A DNA stretch of 64,000 nt from Armatimonadota bacterium (GCA_039679645.1 JBDKUO010000013.1:1-64000); one strand, 5' to 3'; positions 24,284 to 33,224 are shown, numbered from the stretch's first letter. Notes: generated by a model from the letters alone, not told the origin. Numbers and translations are program-made.

Positions 24284-24846
24284 CAGCTTGCGTTTGCCTT
24301 TTCATAAACGGTCAAAACCAGATTAAAGCTTACTTTACCTGTGCGGCTGTCGGAGGTCTCGATTGAAAAAGATTCGAGCTGGACCGGCATACCAGGGTTT
24401 TTGAGCCTGTCGAGCAGGCAGGTGAGCGAAGTGAACTCTCCACTGCCCTGAACGCGCACTTTGCTTGCATTCCAGTTTCCCAGCTTTACGTTTCCTAGAG
24501 TGATCTGAGATGCAGCAGGCGGACCTTCAGGGACGATAGACTCCACGCTGGCTCCATCCAGTTTTGCCCATTGTGAAAACGTCAGCGCAAACGACTCCAC
24601 TCCTCCCATGCCCGCAAGAGGCTCCGATGCATCGCGTTTGTGCTTATTATCGGCCTCGCGCTTTGTGCTTATCGCGGCGCTCTTTTCTTTTTGGAGAGCT
24701 TTGTTCGCACTCCATATCTCGCGCATGCTAAGCGCACTGGTTGCAATTAAATAGCCGCATATGATCAGCGCAACAATTCCGGCGCCTATACGTGCTTTGC
24801 CTGCCCGGTCCACATTTTCGAGTGTGTAGAACTTTGCGCTGATCAT
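24283..24846 (-). CDS. pilO: PilO-like inner-membrane alignment protein
   Basis: About 187 aa. I place the start at the ATG at 24846, directly after the pilN stop, with GGGGAG ten bases upstream; a GTG 21 bases earlier overlaps pilN. There is one membrane segment (about 25-45), a coiled-coil stretch with many Lys/Glu/Ala, then a ferredoxin-like fold domain ending in GKVSFNLVLTVY. PilO pairs with PilN in the alignment subcomplex of type IV pili. Sequence similarity is low as usual; the position in the M-N-O-P-Q order gives most of the confidence. Confidence 0.75.
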   Translation of the reverse strand: MISAKFYTLENVDRAGKARIGAGIVALIICGYLIATSALSMREIWSANKALQKEKSAAISTKREADNKHKRDASEPLAGMGGVESFALTFSQWAKLDGASVESIVPEGPPAASQITLGNVKLGNWNASKVRVQGSGEFTSLTCLLDRLKNPGMPVQLESFSIETSDSRTGKVSFNLVLTVYEKANAS

Positions 24847-24847
24847 A

Positions 24848-25447
24848 CTAATGATTCTCCCCGACACTGGGCACCTTACCGGCGCTTGTCGCCGCTTGTG
24901 AAATATTGGTCTTGAGCTTCAGTTCCAGCGAAAAGTCTACATATGGCGACGCGCCCGTGCCGGATATCTTTGTGCTGGTGAGCCGCACGTCTTTGAAACC
25001 GGCACTGTCACGCAGCCTGGTTATAAACTCAGTCATAGATTCAAACGAGCCGGCCTGGCCGTCAAGGGTCAGCTCCACATCTTTTTGAGAGTTTTCTATC
25101 CTGCTGAGCCATACGTCTTTGGGCACGCAGTCTATTATGGTGTCGAGCATGCCCAGACACTTCTCGCTTCCGCCGGCAAGCTGTTTCTGCCAGTCGCGCT
25201 GGCCGAGCCTGAAGTCGACCGCTGCGGTAGATCGCTTGATCGCGACACATTTTGACTGAACCGCTGCCAGCTCAGACTTGACGTGTGTGGCCCTGTTGCG
25301 GATAGTCTGGCGGCAGGCCTGAGACGCCGCGGCGATGCACAGCGTTATGCCGACAAAAACCGCAATCGCCTGCAGATGGCGGTTCAAATGCGTCCGGCAA
25401 TAGCCGCGCTCGACAATCCTCGACTCAGCCAGATTAAATGGTCTCAT
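24848..25447 (-). CDS. pilN: PilN-like inner-membrane alignment protein
   Basis: About 199 aa from the ATG at 25447. A short cytoplasmic N-terminus (MRPFNLAESR, the conserved PilM-binding segment normally INLLP) precedes a membrane helix (about 25-45), a coiled coil and a periplasmic ferredoxin-like domain (VELTLDGQAGS, ITRLRDSAGFKDVRL). PilN links cytoplasmic PilM to PilO. It overlaps the pilM end closely (the pilM stop is at 25450-25452), consistent with translational coupling. Confidence 0.75.
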   Translation of the reverse strand: MRPFNLAESRIVERGYCRTHLNRHLQAIAVFVGITLCIAAASQACRQTIRNRATHVKSELAAVQSKCVAIKRSTAAVDFRLGQRDWQKQLAGGSEKCLGMLDTIIDCVPKDVWLSRIENSQKDVELTLDGQAGSFESMTEFITRLRDSAGFKDVRLTSTKISGTGASPYVDFSLELKLKTNISQAATSAGKVPSVGENH

Positions 25448-25449
25448 AA

Positions 25450-26610
25450 TCAAGCAGCCGCTTTCATCTCCACGTTAGCCTCCAAAGGCCTTTTCTCCCA
25501 ATAGTCAGCAGTAGTAAGGCCCATGGCGGTGGTATATAAAGTGGCGCTTTCGCCGATATTGCTCACGCCGCCTCCCTCATCTGCTACAGAAAAGCCCGTA
25601 AACGGGTTTACTATGCCGTTTATCTCGATCCCCTGTTCCAGAAGACATGGCCCAAGCCCTTTAAGCAGAGCGCCGCCGCCGCTCATAGTGGTCGCGCCTA
25701 TCATGCCCAGATAACTTCCCTCAGCGTATTGGCTGGTAAAAAACCTCAGTGACCTTTGAATCTCTCTTGCAAGCCTGCCGACAACCTGCTCGCAATGCAC
25801 TCTTATCTCGCCGCTGCTTGTCGAAACAGCCAATGTTCCATCCTCGCTAATGTGCGCGCCCGGCGTTAGTTTTATCTTTTCAGCCTCTGCCCAGCTCACC
25901 TGTGCATGTTCGGCTATGCGCTCTGTGAAGTCGTTGCCGCCTACGGGCACGGTGCGGGCAAACTCAGGCGCTCCGCCGCGGATAACGGCCATGGTGGTGC
26001 TTCGAGCGCCCACGATGACATGCGCTTTGGGCTGGCCGCTCCATAGAGGGCTTGACGATTTCGCCCGTGCACTTGCGCTTCTTACCGCTGCAGCAACACC
26101 GATATCCACCGCCACAGGTTCCAGACCGGAGCTTTCGGCGATGTTGAGCATCTCGTCCACCATTGATGATGATGCAGCCACCAGCAGTGTGAAATACACA
26201 TTCCTCGAACCCATGCTCTTCTGTGAGAGCACTCGGTAGTCAATAATCACATCATCGGCGGCAAAAGGGGCTCCCCGGGCGGCTGTGCTCTGTGCGGTCT
26301 GCTCCAACTCCTCTTCGTCTGCGGCCTCAAGGTGGAGCCACTTCATATAGACGGCATGCGGGGCAAGAGCCAGCACTACTTTGCGAGATTCAAACTTGGC
26401 GGATGCCCAAAGGTTTTTCACGGCACCCACTATGGCCGAAGGCTCGGGCAGGTCCTGCTTTGATAGCAGGCCGGGTATTGCGGCGCTGCCCGCCGACCGG
26501 ATTACAGTCTCGGAGCCGCGCTCAATCACTTCGACACCGCTTACAGTGTGGCTGCCGATGTCGAGACCTACCCTGTTTGTGAAATCAGACTTTTTTTGAT
26601 GACCGAGCAT
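25450..26610 (-). CDS. pilM: PilM, actin-like pilus assembly ATPase
   Basis: 386 aa with an actin/FtsA-like fold. VGLDIGSHTVSGVEV near residues 14-28 is the phosphate-1 loop. LALAPHAVYMKWLHL, VDIGVAAAVRSA and a C-terminal MSGGGALLKGLG (adenosine loop) complete the nucleotide site. PilM binds ATP at the cytoplasmic face and recruits PilN. It is the first gene of the minus-strand pilus operon that runs to 16541. The upstream region holds a candidate operator array. The ribosome site is weak (AGG ten bases upstream). Confidence 0.9.
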   Translation of the reverse strand: MLGHQKKSDFTNRVGLDIGSHTVSGVEVIERGSETVIRSAGSAAIPGLLSKQDLPEPSAIVGAVKNLWASAKFESRKVVLALAPHAVYMKWLHLEAADEEELEQTAQSTAARGAPFAADDVIIDYRVLSQKSMGSRNVYFTLLVAASSSMVDEMLNIAESSGLEPVAVDIGVAAAVRSASARAKSSSPLWSGQPKAHVIVGARSTTMAVIRGGAPEFARTVPVGGNDFTERIAEHAQVSWAEAEKIKLTPGAHISEDGTLAVSTSSGEIRVHCEQVVGRLAREIQRSLRFFTSQYAEGSYLGMIGATTMSGGGALLKGLGPCLLEQGIEINGIVNPFTGFSVADEGGGVSNIGESATLYTTAMGLTTADYWEKRPLEANVEMKAAA

Positions 26611-27027
26611 GCCGTTTGCCTAATACGTACGAACGCGCTCCCTTCAGCATCATGACTAAAGGGATACCAATTATAGTATCGGCAGGTGAACGCCCGGTCT
26701 TGATGAGGAACGTCTTTACTAAGCCGTCGCATGCATAAGAGGCGTAAAGAAGTGCTGCAGCGAGCTGCCCATTGGGATCAAATATGGTCCCAATGAAAAA
26801 TCTGTTGGGATCAATTTTGATCCGAATGGAGATCAAAAATGAACCTTGAAGGGATCAGAAATGATCCGAACATGTAATGTAATAAGAATTCTTTCTCAAA
26901 ATATAGAGAAAAATTCTTTTCTTTTTTCTCCTTCGGACAATAAAGAACTCCTTGAAGCCGAAGGCGGCCGGGTTCCGACATCCTACTGCCGGAACTCACG
27001 CCGTAGTTGCGCCAGCGCCGTTAATGG
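26611..27027. other. Upstream region of the pilus operon (417 bp, no convincing gene)
   Basis: The part next to pilM (26640-26760) could encode a short minus-strand frame beginning near 26836 with TTG, but that frame runs through the inverted-repeat array and has no ribosome site, so I do not call it. 26774-26868 holds four GATC-type dyads. 26880-26945 is strongly A/T-rich, a plausible promoter or bent-DNA site. 26960-27020 is GC-rich with no recognisable signal. Confidence 0.5.
26774..26868. promoter_or_regulatory. Candidate operator array: four GGGATCA-N4-TGATCC-type dyads
   Basis: Four related inverted repeats begin at 26774, 26807, 26828 and 26851: GGGATCAAATATGGTCCC, GGGATCAATTTTGATCC, GGAGATCAAAAATGAACC and GGGATCAGAAATGATCC. 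The second and fourth are near-perfect. Spacing of 21-33 bp is two to three helical turns. They lie 160-260 bp upstream of pilM, suggesting binding of a dimeric regulator at several sites. Confidence 0.45.
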
Positions 27028-28077
27028 CTATGCTTTACGCCTTCTCAGCCCGAAAAGCGATATCAGACCACCAGCACCCAATATGACCGATGCCGGTTCA
27101 GGAACCTGAGGAGATGTATAGACATTGGAGACACGGAAACCTAAGTGACTGTATTCGGAAATCTGGTTTATGTGTTCGCGTTCCGATGCCCACAGGGCGT
27201 AGTCATAGGAACTAAACGAACTACCGCGACTACCACGATAAACGCAGCCCTCGATAAAAGCACAAATTGATTCATTCCACTCGCATACATTGCCACCCTG
27301 GTCGAAAGTGCCGTAAGCGCTCTCGGAGTTCTCGAACTCTCCAATTTCAGTTCGCCAGTAGGGGCTGTCTAGGGTGAAGTCATTTTGATAGAAGTTGGCG
27401 TTGTTGCCGCCATCAGGGTCAGAGATATCGTTACTGGGTATGGTGGGGATATCGCTCTGCATCGGATAATCCCAGTAACCGGCGTTCGTCCCGCCACCCT
27501 TATAATAAGCGGCCTTGTACCACTCGTCCTCATTGGTCACAGCCCATTTCCAGTCAGTGTTGCGCAGAATGTCGCGGCCGTCACTGCCGTTGTAGCCATT
27601 AAGCGTATATGCGCCGGTCTCGGTATCGCCGTCCCCCTGGCCGTTGTGCAGCCAGTTGGCAAATCGACAAGCATCCCAATAGCTTACATAGTTTACCGGC
27701 CTGTTTGCCCAGTATGAAGTTACACTATAGCTGTAGCTGTCCGAATCGCTTGTGCGCTGAATTTTGCAGCCGCGATCAGAGGACCACATATCAGTGTTGT
27801 ACAAGCCATATGGATCAGACTTTGCCTTATGGTTCAAAAAGTCACAATACTGGGCGGCAGTTACTTCGTATTTCCCGATGTTGTAGGTATATGATACTGA
27901 TCCGCAGATTCTATCGGGACCGTATCCGCCTGCGCCTGCGCCGGAAAGCTCGCTGTTATTGCCCGGATCGCCGACTGTAACCGTTTCCATGTTTGTAAGC
28001 CCAAAAACATCAGCATTACAGGCAATACTCAAGCCCAGCAGCGCAATTGCCGCTGTAACTGCGCATAGTTTTCTCAT
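27028..28077 (-). CDS. FGE-sulfatase-domain (SUMF1-like) protein with PEP-CTERM tail
   Basis: 349 aa. A signal peptide (ends near SIACNA) is followed by an FGE-sulfatase/C-type-lectin-like domain with YNIGKYEVTAAQYCDFLN, RPVNYVSYWDACRFANWL, YGTFDQGGNVCEWNE, VYRGSRGSSF and GFRVSN. The tail is PEPASVILGAGGLISLF then GLRRRKA, a PEP-CTERM signal. Classical formylglycine-generating enzymes are cytoplasmic or secretory and use a Cys pair; I do not see that pair placed as in active enzymes. Surface binding or structural use of the fold seems likely. GGAGAAG precedes the ATG. It forms a single-gene unit. Confidence 0.8.
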   Translation of the reverse strand: MRKLCAVTAAIALLGLSIACNADVFGLTNMETVTVGDPGNNSELSGAGAGGYGPDRICGSVSYTYNIGKYEVTAAQYCDFLNHKAKSDPYGLYNTDMWSSDRGCKIQRTSDSDSYSYSVTSYWANRPVNYVSYWDACRFANWLHNGQGDGDTETGAYTLNGYNGSDGRDILRNTDWKWAVTNEDEWYKAAYYKGGGTNAGYWDYPMQSDIPTIPSNDISDPDGGNNANFYQNDFTLDSPYWRTEIGEFENSESAYGTFDQGGNVCEWNESICAFIEGCVYRGSRGSSFSSYDYALWASEREHINQISEYSHLGFRVSNVYTSPQVPEPASVILGAGGLISLFGLRRRKA

Positions 28078-28200
28078 CTGCTCTTCTCCGGGATTTGCTA
28101 ATTTATAATGCAGAGTAACTGATGTGGTCTACCCCATCCGCAAACTTGCTAAACCTGATCTTTTGAGAGAGCGGATTTTCCTTAAGAGGATTTTTCTGTT

Positions 28201-28227
28201 TGCCTCCAGGAAAGATTCCTGGAGGCA
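28201..28227. repeat. CTCCAGG-type palindrome, variant copy
   Basis: TGCCTCCAGGAA, loop AGA, and the exact complement form a 12-bp stem, 33 bases past the stop of the minus-strand glycosidase. It shares the CTCCAGG core and three-base loop with the copies at 14120 and 45536. Confidence 0.6.
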
Positions 28228-28259
28228 TATAAATGTTTAGAGGTATAAAGAAACGCTGG

Positions 28260-30326
28260 CTAGATGTCCAGGTTCACGCCTATATATTTCACTTGAAGCC
28301 CTGACAACTCTATCTCTGGGGCGGAATCGAGCTTGGTCGAGCCGATAATCTGGCCGGAGGTAAGATCGCTCCAGTCTGTGAGGGCATGCTTCTTCTCTGA
28401 TGAAAGCTCCAGTTCCGGAGCATCAAGCGGGACTTTTACCATAAGGTCATCTTCGGTTGGGTTGATGAGCACAATGAAACCGGTCCCATCGATGATATGG
28501 CCCGAACCGTCCACGCTCTTGCCGTCCGGGAAACCGAGCACATGCTGATAGGTGTCGAAATATCTCTCGAAACGCTTTCTGAAGGCAAAGAGCTTAGCTA
28601 AGAACTCCATAAATTCCGGTCGAGCCTGTTTCAGATCGATACTGCCGCCCGCCTGAGCCAGGCCTATTGCTATCATGCTCATCTGGGCGTGAAAGAGTTC
28701 ATGGAGCGGGCGTTTGGTGAGGTTATCTTCACCTGCTTCGTGCCAGTTAACGCCGTGCCAGCCTCCCCGGATCGCATGGAACGGATGCTCCCAGGTCATC
28801 TGATACATCTGCTGCCGCTGGACAAGCTCGGATTGCACAGTAGGAAAGCTATGGGTGTCGGCGATCTGCTCCTGGTCGAGTGCGCAGAGCCTGTGGTTAT
28901 CTACCGGCAGGCTGAAAGCCGAAATTACAAGATCGGGTCTAGATTTATGAGCCTCATCACAGATTTCTGCTAAACGCTTGCGAGACTTGATCTCAAGCTC
29001 ATTTTGATCTCTATGATCGTGATTGCGAGAGGAGCAGACCGGTATGTTCCAGTCGTTGCCGTCCCAGCAGACCGTCCGTGTGTTCATCTCATTAACGAGC
29101 GCAAGGAACCGCTCGCGCACGTAGTCGTAATAATCGGACATCACACACAGTGAGAGCGCCCCTGATCTGCCGGAGGTCGAATTAGGGACCGTCCACTCCG
29201 GGTGTTCGTCTTCAACGGAAGACCGCCAGTAACTGCAGGTGAACGGGTTTATCCAGTAGCCCATATCAAGGCCTACTTCGCTTGCGCGCTTGGCTATCTC
29301 CGAAATGCCATTGGGGAACTTGCCCGCATCCCCGCGCATCGGCCAAATGGCTTCCCAACCCAGGTCGAGCTGGAGCGCATCATAAAAGCCAGCCTGTTTG
29401 ATCAGGTCGATGTAGTCGATCAGGAGAGTGCGGTCATAGTTGGACAGAATCGGACAATTGCCTTCACGCGTCACCAGCCATGTGTCCCATGCGACCGGCA
29501 TGCTCTTTCCCTTAACCGCGCACCAGTTGTCCGTGAGGTGCCGGTTATATCTTTTAAACCCGATCTCAGGCGGGCCTGCGTATCCGCCGATTATCGCCGC
29601 ACCTGTAGTGACACCTTCGGTGATCGGTACGCAATCGTGATGTTTCATCACCAGCCCTGTCGGACGATGAAACGACTCCTCGCCGGTGAGCGACTCGGTA
29701 AAGAAATACAGACCCTCGCCGTATCCCCAGTAACTGAGCACGGCACGAGAGGTATCTCCAAATGCAAATGAAAAATTAGGCTCGGCGGTATTTACAGCAT
29801 CGGGTTGGATATGGACGTTATCCTCATGGCCTGCATACGTCTTGGGGTAACGCGACAGGGGGGTGACCCCCTCGACCATCTCACGGAACCCCATGTTCTC
29901 AATGGTCACGCAGCGAATAGTCCAGCCTTCGAGTTTGCAAGGGTGCACCTTGATCCACTTTCGCATGAAGTCTACATCTGCTTTAGCTTCGTAGAAGACC
30001 GATACTTCCAGAGGCACATCGTTAACTTCGGCTTCCAGGCGTACCTCGACAGTCTTGATTTCGTCGCTCCAGTCGGGTGTTTCGCAGCCCTTAAACTCAA
30101 AGTCCTTAAAGTCGAGGGTTACAAGCTGCCCTTCGCCGGAGATAGTGATCTCAAACTCGGCTTTAGTCTCCTCCAGATATTCCTCGACATTCAGCATATT
30201 GACCAGGCTGGTTGTCCCGATCTTGCCGGATATAACATGCACCCTGCGCTGCATCCAGCCGTTGCCGATCTCGAGGACCATGCCTCCCGGTATTTCTTGC
30301 ACGAACCCAATAGCTTTATCAGTCAT
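28260..30326 (-). CDS. GH36-like (clan GH-D) glycosidase
   Basis: About 688 aa from the ATG at 30326 with GGGGAG seven bases upstream; the reading frame continues 51 codons further but without a ribosome site. An N-terminal beta-sandwich (about 1-270) is followed by a TIM barrel with ALQLDLGWEAIWP near 315, LDMGYWINPFTCSYW, TVCWDGNDWN near 420 and ISAFSLPVDNH, then a small C-terminal beta domain. The Asp in CWDGND is placed like the nucleophile of alpha-galactosidases. No signal peptide is seen, so it acts in the cytoplasm. The substrate is probably an alpha-galactoside or related sugar, unproven. Confidence 0.7.
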   Translation of the reverse strand: MTDKAIGFVQEIPGGMVLEIGNGWMQRRVHVISGKIGTTSLVNMLNVEEYLEETKAEFEITISGEGQLVTLDFKDFEFKGCETPDWSDEIKTVEVRLEAEVNDVPLEVSVFYEAKADVDFMRKWIKVHPCKLEGWTIRCVTIENMGFREMVEGVTPLSRYPKTYAGHEDNVHIQPDAVNTAEPNFSFAFGDTSRAVLSYWGYGEGLYFFTESLTGEESFHRPTGLVMKHHDCVPITEGVTTGAAIIGGYAGPPEIGFKRYNRHLTDNWCAVKGKSMPVAWDTWLVTREGNCPILSNYDRTLLIDYIDLIKQAGFYDALQLDLGWEAIWPMRGDAGKFPNGISEIAKRASEVGLDMGYWINPFTCSYWRSSVEDEHPEWTVPNSTSGRSGALSLCVMSDYYDYVRERFLALVNEMNTRTVCWDGNDWNIPVCSSRNHDHRDQNELEIKSRKRLAEICDEAHKSRPDLVISAFSLPVDNHRLCALDQEQIADTHSFPTVQSELVQRQQMYQMTWEHPFHAIRGGWHGVNWHEAGEDNLTKRPLHELFHAQMSMIAIGLAQAGGSIDLKQARPEFMEFLAKLFAFRKRFERYFDTYQHVLGFPDGKSVDGSGHIIDGTGFIVLINPTEDDLMVKVPLDAPELELSSEKKHALTDWSDLTSGQIIGSTKLDSAPEIELSGLQVKYIGVNLDI

Positions 30327-30658
30327 AATAATGCTCCCCTGTAAAGTTGACCCAAAGGGGCGCAATCTCCTTCTTGTTGGATGCGACCTATTCATAACGG
30401 GCACAAAGCGCCCATCACTGTCATTCCTCACATTCGGAATGACCGGCTGCGGTAAGCTGCTCTCCGGGGGTATTTTCAAAGATGCGTTTCATCTAGCGGC
30501 TGAGTGGGTATCAATCGTTGCATGAGTTGCCTGCTCGCTAAGCAATTTACGCTTAGTAAATTGCACGTATTGGCCTAGAAACCGGTATATTCGAGGCGTA
30601 TTCGTTAATACAAGTTCAAGGCCGTATGTTACTTAGGAGTCGACAACGAGGCAAGGAT
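30327..30658. other. Divergent promoter region with two palindromes
   Basis: No gene is seen. GTCATTCC and GGAATGAC (30420-30443) form an 8-bp dyad around an 8-base loop. GCAATTTAC (30542-30550) and GTAAATTGC (30556-30564) form a 9-bp dyad with a 5-base loop, placed about 100 bp before the anti-sigma-type kinase gene, a plausible operator or attenuator. The remaining sequence shows no recognisable signal. Confidence 0.4.
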
Positions 30659-31078
30659 ATGGAAGAGAGCTTATGTAAGTCTTTGGAGTTCAAAATACCT
30701 GCCGATACCCGCTACGTTGCAATAGTCAGACGCGGTGTGCGCAGTCTCGCCCAGTCCGTCGGCTTCTCATGCGAAGAGGTGACGGATATGGAGGTCGCCG
30801 TATCTGAGGCGGTCACCAACTCGGTTACGCACGGAAGCCCGGACTCGGATGTGGATGTGGTTGTAGTAAGGTGCCAGGCCACCGGCAAGTGTATGGTTGT
30901 GGAGGTTGAAGACGAGAGCCCGGCTGAGTCGATACCCTCTCCGATGCTCACAGCCGGCTCATGCGACGAGCATGGCAGGGGACTGGCAATTATGCGCGAG
31001 TTGGTAGACGAGCTCGAAGGCAGCCGCACCGAGCACGGTATGAAGGTAAGGCTGGCAAAACAGAAAGCAAACTGCTAA
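30659..31078 (+). CDS. Anti-sigma-type serine/threonine kinase (RsbW-like HATPase)
   Basis: 139 aa from the ATG at 30659 (GAGG seven bases upstream). The GHKL ATPase boxes are plain: EVAVSEAVTNSVTHG is the N-box and DEHGRGLAIMRELVD is the G1 box. Short single-domain proteins of this type phosphorylate anti-anti-sigma factors or bind a sigma factor in partner-switching stress circuits. No partner STAS protein or sigma factor is adjacent, so it is an orphan whose target lies elsewhere. The gene ends 45 bp before a convergent gene; that gap contains 7-bp repeats. Confidence 0.85.
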   Translation: MEESLCKSLEFKIPADTRYVAIVRRGVRSLAQSVGFSCEEVTDMEVAVSEAVTNSVTHGSPDSDVDVVVVRCQATGKCMVVEVEDESPAESIPSPMLTAGSCDEHGRGLAIMRELVDELEGSRTEHGMKVRLAKQKANC

Positions 31079-31094
31079 CTGACGTGACTTCTGG

Positions 31095-31122
31095 CTCTTA
31101 ACTCTCCACTCTCAGCTCTCGA
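31095..31122. repeat. Degenerate 7-bp tandem repeat (CTCTNNN type)
   Basis: CTCTTAA, CTCTCCA, CTCTCAG and CTCTCGA stand in series between two convergent genes. Same unit as at 14091-14118. Confidence 0.65.
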
Positions 31123-32088
31123 CTATTTCTGAGGCGGAGCCGGCAGATTGTCCTCAGATTTTTGTTTCGGCTTGGCGTATTTTGAAGAATACAGCGGTGC
31201 GCACGCCGCCGACCTCACGATAACCTGCGTCTTGACCCCGTCTTTTTCCTGGACCTTATCCGCACCGATAGCGGTTATAGTAAACATAACCCCTGTGGAA
31301 CCTTTGAATATTCCTGCGGGAATTGTTACCGATGTTACATCAGGCCCAAGCAGAGCTTTTTGCTCAAGCATTTTAGTGATCTCGTCATGAGAGAGGGCGG
31401 TGTCGATATTTACGTCCGCGCCGGACTTGGAACCGGCAGCCCAAGCGATGGTCTCTTCTTCGTTCCCGCCATAGGCGGCCACCCAATATGCCAGGGCGCC
31501 GGGCACGGCTTTCCATTCCAGTTTGATCGACTTTTCGATATCGATGTCCTTGCCCGGGTCGGCAAGCTCAATGGGCGCAAGGAAGTTCTGCGCATCGTCG
31601 AGTGTGACGGCTGTTGAGCCGGTATAGTTGGTGGTGAGTTTATAGGTTCCCACGGCGGAAGCGTCATCGCTTATGGGCCCAGTTTCAAAACCTTTGCCGC
31701 GGCCCGGCCAAAGAGCTGCAGTTTTGTAGTCCGGCTGCCGGGTCTCGTCCGTGGTTGCCATCTGTTTGATGCTCGGCTGGCCGGTCCCAACAGTCTCGGA
31801 TGAGCCCCAATAGGTTTTTACAGTTATCTGATCCGCGCTTTGAGCCTGGCTCGGCTGTGTGAATGGAGTGACCTGCATTCGCGCTGTCTTTGAAAGCTTG
31901 AGCCCTTCAGGAAGCGTTACACTTGCTTCAGGGCCTGCTGCCGAGCTATTGGAGTAAAGCTCCATGCTTATGCTTCTGACAGCCGGGCTTGCCTCATCAA
32001 CACCAGGTGTCGGCGTAAAAGCGGGCACACCGGGAAAGACCATCCTGGATGTGGTTATGGCTATAATAAACAACGTGCTTAGCGCCAT
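31123..32088 (-). CDS. Unknown exported protein, paralogue of the protein at 62753-63937
   Basis: 321 aa; I do not recognise the family. The N-terminus MALSTLFIIAITTSRMVFPG is hydrophobic and closely matches that of the paralogue. Shared blocks follow in the same order: PEGLKL, a YWG segment with GQPSI, GTYKLTTNYTG, NFLAPIELADPGK, LEWKAVPGALAYWVAA, IPAGIFKG and IGADKVQEKDG. The C-terminus is Lys/Pro/Gln-rich. The middle resembles a fibronectin- or Ig-type beta fold (inference). GGAG lies 5 bases before the ATG, 12 bp after the KOW-type gene, so it is likely co-transcribed with it and with the GlmL-like gene. Confidence 0.6.
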   Translation of the reverse strand: MALSTLFIIAITTSRMVFPGVPAFTPTPGVDEASPAVRSISMELYSNSSAAGPEASVTLPEGLKLSKTARMQVTPFTQPSQAQSADQITVKTYWGSSETVGTGQPSIKQMATTDETRQPDYKTAALWPGRGKGFETGPISDDASAVGTYKLTTNYTGSTAVTLDDAQNFLAPIELADPGKDIDIEKSIKLEWKAVPGALAYWVAAYGGNEEETIAWAAGSKSGADVNIDTALSHDEITKMLEQKALLGPDVTSVTIPAGIFKGSTGVMFTITAIGADKVQEKDGVKTQVIVRSAACAPLYSSKYAKPKQKSEDNLPAPPQK

Positions 32089-32100
32089 TGCAACTCCTTA

Positions 32101-33222
32101 CTACGTCTCTATGATTTCAACATTCGCTCTAGGTACTGAGACGATTTTCCCGCCGCCAAGTTCCGCTTCAAGAACGCGCACCACTGCTCCCGATTCTACT
32201 TCGACCAGCTCCGGCGGCAGTTTTGTTACTGTACCCAGCGCGCCGAAATACGGCTCGCGAATGATTCGGACCGTGCTGCCGATCTCCAGTGTCTGGCTGC
32301 CGGACTCGGTCTCTCTACGCTCCGAGGGCTCATCTAGTGGCGCAACCACTTCGGGCCGTATAACTCCGGCTCTTATCTGTGTCGCGCCGTTAATGGAGAC
32401 TGTGCGTCCTTCGAGAGACTTCAAGAGTTTATATGTTCTTTCGGCCATCTGAATCGAACCGAAGCCTTCGGTGAGTATCAGGGTGGTTGCGATATCTTCC
32501 TGACCGGTAATCGCAACGCCAATGTCATGGCCGAGGTAATCGATCAGGTCCGTATCGACTATAGCGCCCACGACTATCCCGTTTACACCGATACTCGCCG
32601 CTTTTTTGAGCGCGCCTATTGTCACGCCTGCCCCACCGATCAGCACCTGACCGGCGTGACTCTCATTTATCATATCCTCGGTGAGCGCATCTGAGATAGA
32701 GTGTGACGGAACCACTATTTTACCTGTCCGCTCGCCCCCAACACCGAATATACCCTGAACCAGGGCGCCGTATGTCTGAACAACTACTCCTTCGTCGGGG
32801 ATCACTTCCGAGATCGTCCCTTTTATGTAGGCATCGACTTCCACCGGCAGTGGTTTGAGACGCACGCCGACATGCCCAGTGGCACTTGTAATCAGCTCGA
32901 CCGTGCCGTTAAACGGAGACTTGCATTCACTCTTAAACAGGCCGAAAAACGACTTTGTCATGGCTATGACCTGCCCGGCCTCCACCTTGTCGCCCTGCTT
33001 TACATTGAGAGCGGCAAGGGCGTCCGGCGGCTCAAGGCCGAGTATCTCGGCGACCCTGACCGTCTGCATCACGCCTGGAATCTCAGTGCGCGCGACCACA
33101 GTGCCGGAGTCAACTCTATCGCCCACGCTAACCATGACCTGGCCCTTCAGCGGCAGCCTGCGAGTTTTGTTTATTATTGTGCCCGAGCTGATCTTAAGCC
33201 CGGGAGTATATGCTGTTCCCAT
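32101..33222 (-). CDS. KOW-motif and barrel-sandwich protein, partner of the GlmL-like ATPase
   Basis: 373 aa, cytoplasmic. The N-terminal half has repeated barrel-sandwich-like segments (LPLKGQVMVSVGDRVDSGTV, NVKQGDKVEAGQVIAM, SPFNGTVELI), as in biotinyl/lipoyl or RnfC/NqrA-type domains. The middle is a Gly-rich alpha/beta region (GQVLIGGAGVTIGALKKAAS). The C-terminal 70 residues form a KOW/SH3-like domain (GSTVRIIREPYFGALGTVTK). No catalytic residues are obvious. It starts 2 bp after the GlmL-like gene stop, a tight pairing that suggests a joint function. I do not know a named family. Confidence 0.6.
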   Translation of the reverse strand: MGTAYTPGLKISSGTIINKTRRLPLKGQVMVSVGDRVDSGTVVARTEIPGVMQTVRVAEILGLEPPDALAALNVKQGDKVEAGQVIAMTKSFFGLFKSECKSPFNGTVELITSATGHVGVRLKPLPVEVDAYIKGTISEVIPDEGVVVQTYGALVQGIFGVGGERTGKIVVPSHSISDALTEDMINESHAGQVLIGGAGVTIGALKKAASIGVNGIVVGAIVDTDLIDYLGHDIGVAITGQEDIATTLILTEGFGSIQMAERTYKLLKSLEGRTVSINGATQIRAGVIRPEVVAPLDEPSERRETESGSQTLEIGSTVRIIREPYFGALGTVTKLPPELVEVESGAVVRVLEAELGGGKIVSVPRANVEIIET

Positions 33223-33224
33223 AT

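Noticed and set aside
26585-26836. Minus-strand 83-codon frame overlapping the pilM start
   Set aside because: It starts with TTG in the middle of the GATC dyads, lacks a ribosome site and overlaps pilM by 26 bases in another frame; coding character is not convincing.
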